A DNA stretch of 8,929 nt from Oscillospiraceae bacterium (GTDB lineage: Bacteria > Bacillota > Clostridia > Oscillospirales > UBA929): contig WRLW01000051.1 in NCBI GenBank assembly GCA_009777435.1, forward strand, positions 1 to 8,929, given 5' to 3'. Position 1 is the stretch's first letter. Each line of letters starts with the position of its first letter. The translations under genes were made by a program, and so were the position numbers. The notes below the pieces were generated by a model, which was given only the letters and a program-made list of their open reading frames with translations, made no database searches and was not told the origin of the DNA. Of this stretch, positions 6,947-8,929 are shown piece by piece.

Positions 6947-8146
6947 CTACTCGTTCCTTAAAGCCACCACCGGCTGGAGCCGGGACGCCTTGGCCGCGGG
7001 ATACAGCCCGAAGCCTATGCCCATCACCAGCGCGAAGCCCATCGCGGCGATTGTCATCGGCCACCAAGGCAGCACGAGGATATTAAAAGTCATCTTACCC
7101 CAGAACAGCGTTATCAAAAAGCCGAACAAGACGCCCAGCAGGCCGCCTATGGACGACAGCACGGAAGCCTCTATCAGGAACTGCGCGATGATGGAGCGCC
7201 GCTCCGCGCCGATGGCCTTGCGGATGCCGATCTCGCGCGTGCGCTCGGTGACGGTGACGAGCATTATGTTCATGATGCCGATGCCGCCGACTATCAGCGA
7301 TATGGCCGCTATGCCGGCCAGAACGATGGTTTGGCTGCGGTTCATTTCCTCAAGGCTGTCTATCCACTCGTTGCTTATATTGACGGAATACCAGCCGTCG
7401 TCGCCTATCTTGCCCGCCAGAAAGCTTTCGAGCTTTTCCTTGATATCGCCGGCGCTCTCTATGTCCTTTGCCTTCAGGACATAGCTGTCCACCTGCTGCC
7501 ACGGCCCGGTCAGCGCGCGCATTTGGGTATACGGGGCTAATATCATGTCGTCGAGCGACCACTGCTGGTTGCCCTGACGCTGTTTATAAACGCCGACGAC
7601 CTCGAACTTCACGGGCTTGTTGGACTGCCCGTTAACGATGGTTATATACTGCCCTATGGGGTCGCGGAAATTGAACAGCACGTCTTTGATGCGCGAGCCA
7701 AGCACCACAACGTTATTTTCCTGAATGATATCGAGGTGGCTGATGTCGCGCCCGATATCGATTTTATAGTCGTAGCAGACGCTGTAATCCGACGAGCCGA
7801 GCAGTATGCGCGAGTCCTCGATGGTCTTGGACTCGTAAACTATCTTGCCCCAAGCCTGAATCTCCGGCGTGACGCCGACGGTCAGGTCGGCAAGCTCGGT
7901 CTTGACGAAATCGCTTATTTCGCCGGGCAGCTTGGTCTGCCGCCAGGCATAGGCGTACATGCTAAGCGTGTTGTCGCCCATGCGCCTGAACTGCGACAGA
8001 TACATCTCGTTTTGCGCCTGCGTGAGCGACGTCAGCACCACTACGGCGGCCACGCCGATTATGATGCCGAGCATGGTCAGAAAGCTGCGCGCCTTTTTGC
8101 TCATGATGGCCTTTATGGACATGCGCAGAGCCTGTATAAGCTTCAA
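6947..8146 (-). CDS. MacB/FtsX-type ABC transporter permease
   Basis: This is the membrane subunit of a type VII (MacB-fold) ABC system. The 399 residues show the family layout: TM1 at about 21-43 with LTMLGIIIGVAAVV, an extracytoplasmic MacB-PCD domain at about 45-265, then three helices at about 272-298, 328-350 and 363-383. The conserved cytoplasmic loop TERTREIGIRKAIGAERR (300-317) contacts the ATPase. Such machines do not pass substrate through the bilayer; they move an adaptor or extracytoplasmic partner (MacB, FtsX and LolCDE precedents). It starts with TTG at 8146, overlapping the ATPase TGA as TTGA, with GGGGTGG four bases upstream. An ATG nine codons in would cut into the conserved amino-terminal segment. 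The ATPase is encoded separately upstream, as in Bacillus YknYZ, unlike fused Gram-negative MacB. The substrate is unknown (peptide or antibiotic efflux, or envelope signalling). Confidence 0.93.
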   Translation of the reverse strand: MKLIQALRMSIKAIMSKKARSFLTMLGIIIGVAAVVVLTSLTQAQNEMYLSQFRRMGDNTLSMYAYAWRQTKLPGEISDFVKTELADLTVGVTPEIQAWGKIVYESKTIEDSRILLGSSDYSVCYDYKIDIGRDISHLDIIQENNVVVLGSRIKDVLFNFRDPIGQYITIVNGQSNKPVKFEVVGVYKQRQGNQQWSLDDMILAPYTQMRALTGPWQQVDSYVLKAKDIESAGDIKEKLESFLAGKIGDDGWYSVNISNEWIDSLEEMNRSQTIVLAGIAAISLIVGGIGIMNIMLVTVTERTREIGIRKAIGAERRSIIAQFLIEASVLSSIGGLLGVLFGFLITLFWGKMTFNILVLPWWPMTIAAMGFALVMGIGFGLYPAAKASRLQPVVALRNE

Positions 8147-8859
8147 GCGCCCACCCCGCTTTCGGCGGCGCCCGCGCGCCCCGTGTCCTCGGTGATCCTG
8201 CCGTCGTTTATATGCACGCGGCGCTGGGCCACGCGCGCTATGCCCTCGTCATGGGTTATCAGAAGTATGGTCGTGCCTTCGGCGTGCAGTCCCCTGAGTA
8301 TCTCGATGACATGCGCGCCCGTGCGCGAATCGAGGTTGCCGGTCGGCTCGTCGGCCATGATGATATTCGGGCTGGTCGCTATGGCTCGCGCTATGGCCAC
8401 GCGCTGCTGCTGGCCGCCCGACATCTCGGACGGCTTGTGGTGCATACGGCCGCCCAACCCGACGCGCTCCAGCGCGGCCGAGGCCATGCGGACGCGCTTG
8501 GAGGCGCGTATGCCCTGATATATGAGCGGCAGCTCGACGTTTTCGAGCGCCGTCATGCCGCCGAGCAGGTTGAAGCCCTGAAACACAAAGCCTATCTGCC
8601 TGTTGCGCACGCGCGCGAGCCGCCGGTCGGGCAGCTCGGACACTAACTCGCCGTCGAGGCGGTAGTAGCCGTAGGTGGGGATATCGAGCAGCCCGAGTAT
8701 GTTCATAAGCGTCGATTTACCTGAGCCGGAAGGGCCTATTATGGCGACGTATTCGCCGCCGCCGACGGACAGCGACACGCCGTCCAGCGCGCGCACCTCG
8801 CGCTCAAGCCCCTCGCCGTATATCTTATACACGTCGGTCAATTCTATCAAAGCGGGCAT
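8143..8859 (-). CDS. MacB/LolD-type ABC transporter ATP-binding protein
   Basis: This is the cytoplasmic ATPase that drives the downstream permease. All nucleotide-binding motifs are intact in 238 residues: Walker A GPSGSGKST (42-50), Q-loop FVFQ (91-94), signature MSGGQQQR (146-153), Walker B IIMADEP (166-172) followed by TGNLDS in the D-loop, and the switch His in ITHD (H203). Phrases such as MNILGLLD, FVFQGFNLL and ADEPTGNLDS are typical of the MacB/LolD/FtsE/YknY group. The tail after about 222 is short and rich in Ala, Gly and Glu. The ribosome site AGGAAAGGA lies nine bases before the ATG, and 25 bases separate it from the stop codon of the preceding gene. Its own stop overlaps the permease start by four bases, so the two subunits are translationally coupled. 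Confidence 0.95.
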   Translation of the reverse strand: MPALIELTDVYKIYGEGLEREVRALDGVSLSVGGGEYVAIIGPSGSGKSTLMNILGLLDIPTYGYYRLDGELVSELPDRRLARVRNRQIGFVFQGFNLLGGMTALENVELPLIYQGIRASKRVRMASAALERVGLGGRMHHKPSEMSGGQQQRVAIARAIATSPNIIMADEPTGNLDSRTGAHVIEILRGLHAEGTTILLITHDEGIARVAQRRVHINDGRITEDTGRAGAAESGVGA

Positions 8860-8884
8860 GTATGTCTGTCCTTTCCTGTCCGGC

Positions 8885-8929
8885 TCAGCCGAGCATCGGC
8901 CTGACGATGGTTCCGCCCCCGCCGGGATA
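8885..8929 (-). CDS. C-terminal tail of an unidentified protein, possibly a MacA/HlyD-type adaptor
   Basis: On the minus strand the frame entering from the window edge reads YPGGGGTIVRPMLG and then TGA (8887-8885), only 14 residues. It ends 25 bases before the ATPase start in the same direction, as expected for the first part of an operon. In Firmicutes the gene before a MacB-type ATPase/permease pair is commonly a periplasmic-adaptor-like protein (MacA, YknX), and such proteins often end in a flexible Gly-rich tail, which fits. This is context inference: 14 residues cannot identify a family, and the open frame could in principle be chance, although the Gly-rich tail and the operon spacing argue against that. 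Confidence 0.5.
   Translation of the reverse strand, partial: YPGGGGTIVRPMLG

Noticed and set aside
7736..8518. 260-codon plus-strand frame opposite the transporter genes
   Set aside because: It overlaps the ATPase signature and Walker B codons on the other strand, so it is a shadow.

Overview
The window looks like chromosomal DNA from a G+C-rich member of the Clostridia (Firmicutes). The signs are a compact housekeeping operon, strong AGGAGG-like ribosome binding sites, a secreted S-layer-homology (SLH) protein, and a MacB-type exporter whose ATPase and permease are separate genes, as is usual in Firmicutes. No 16S or other species-level marker is present, so the taxonomic call is inference. 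Isoleucine is read mostly by ATA despite the high G+C content.

Layout. Bases 2-133 encode the last 43 residues of a VOC/glyoxalase-fold protein. Bases 134-495 are non-coding, A+T-richer than the rest, and hold several perfect hairpins (a candidate structured RNA), a terminator-like inverted repeat and the probable prfA promoter. Bases 496-4561 (+) form one tight operon: prfA (peptide release factor 1), tsaC/sua5 (tRNA t6A synthesis), coaE (last step of CoA synthesis) and an M18 aminopeptidase. A strong bidirectional terminator at about 4574-4614 separates this from a convergent minus-strand block. Read in its own direction, that block runs from the 3' end of an unknown, possibly adaptor-type gene (8929-8885), to a MacB/LolD-type ATPase, a MacB-type permease and an SLH-domain surface protein (ending at 4636).

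How they work together. The plus-strand operon groups translation termination, tRNA modification, cofactor synthesis and peptide turnover. The minus-strand block reads as a cell-envelope unit: an ABC machine of the MacB/FtsX type followed by a protein predicted to be secreted and attached to the wall through SLH domains. A functional link between exporter and SLH protein is inferred only from gene order.

The best candidates for something undescribed are the multi-hairpin intergenic region (about 161-363) and the roughly 540-residue uncharacterised part of the SLH protein together with its coupling to the MacB-type exporter. No CRISPR array, tRNA, rRNA, insertion sequence or complete mobile element was seen.
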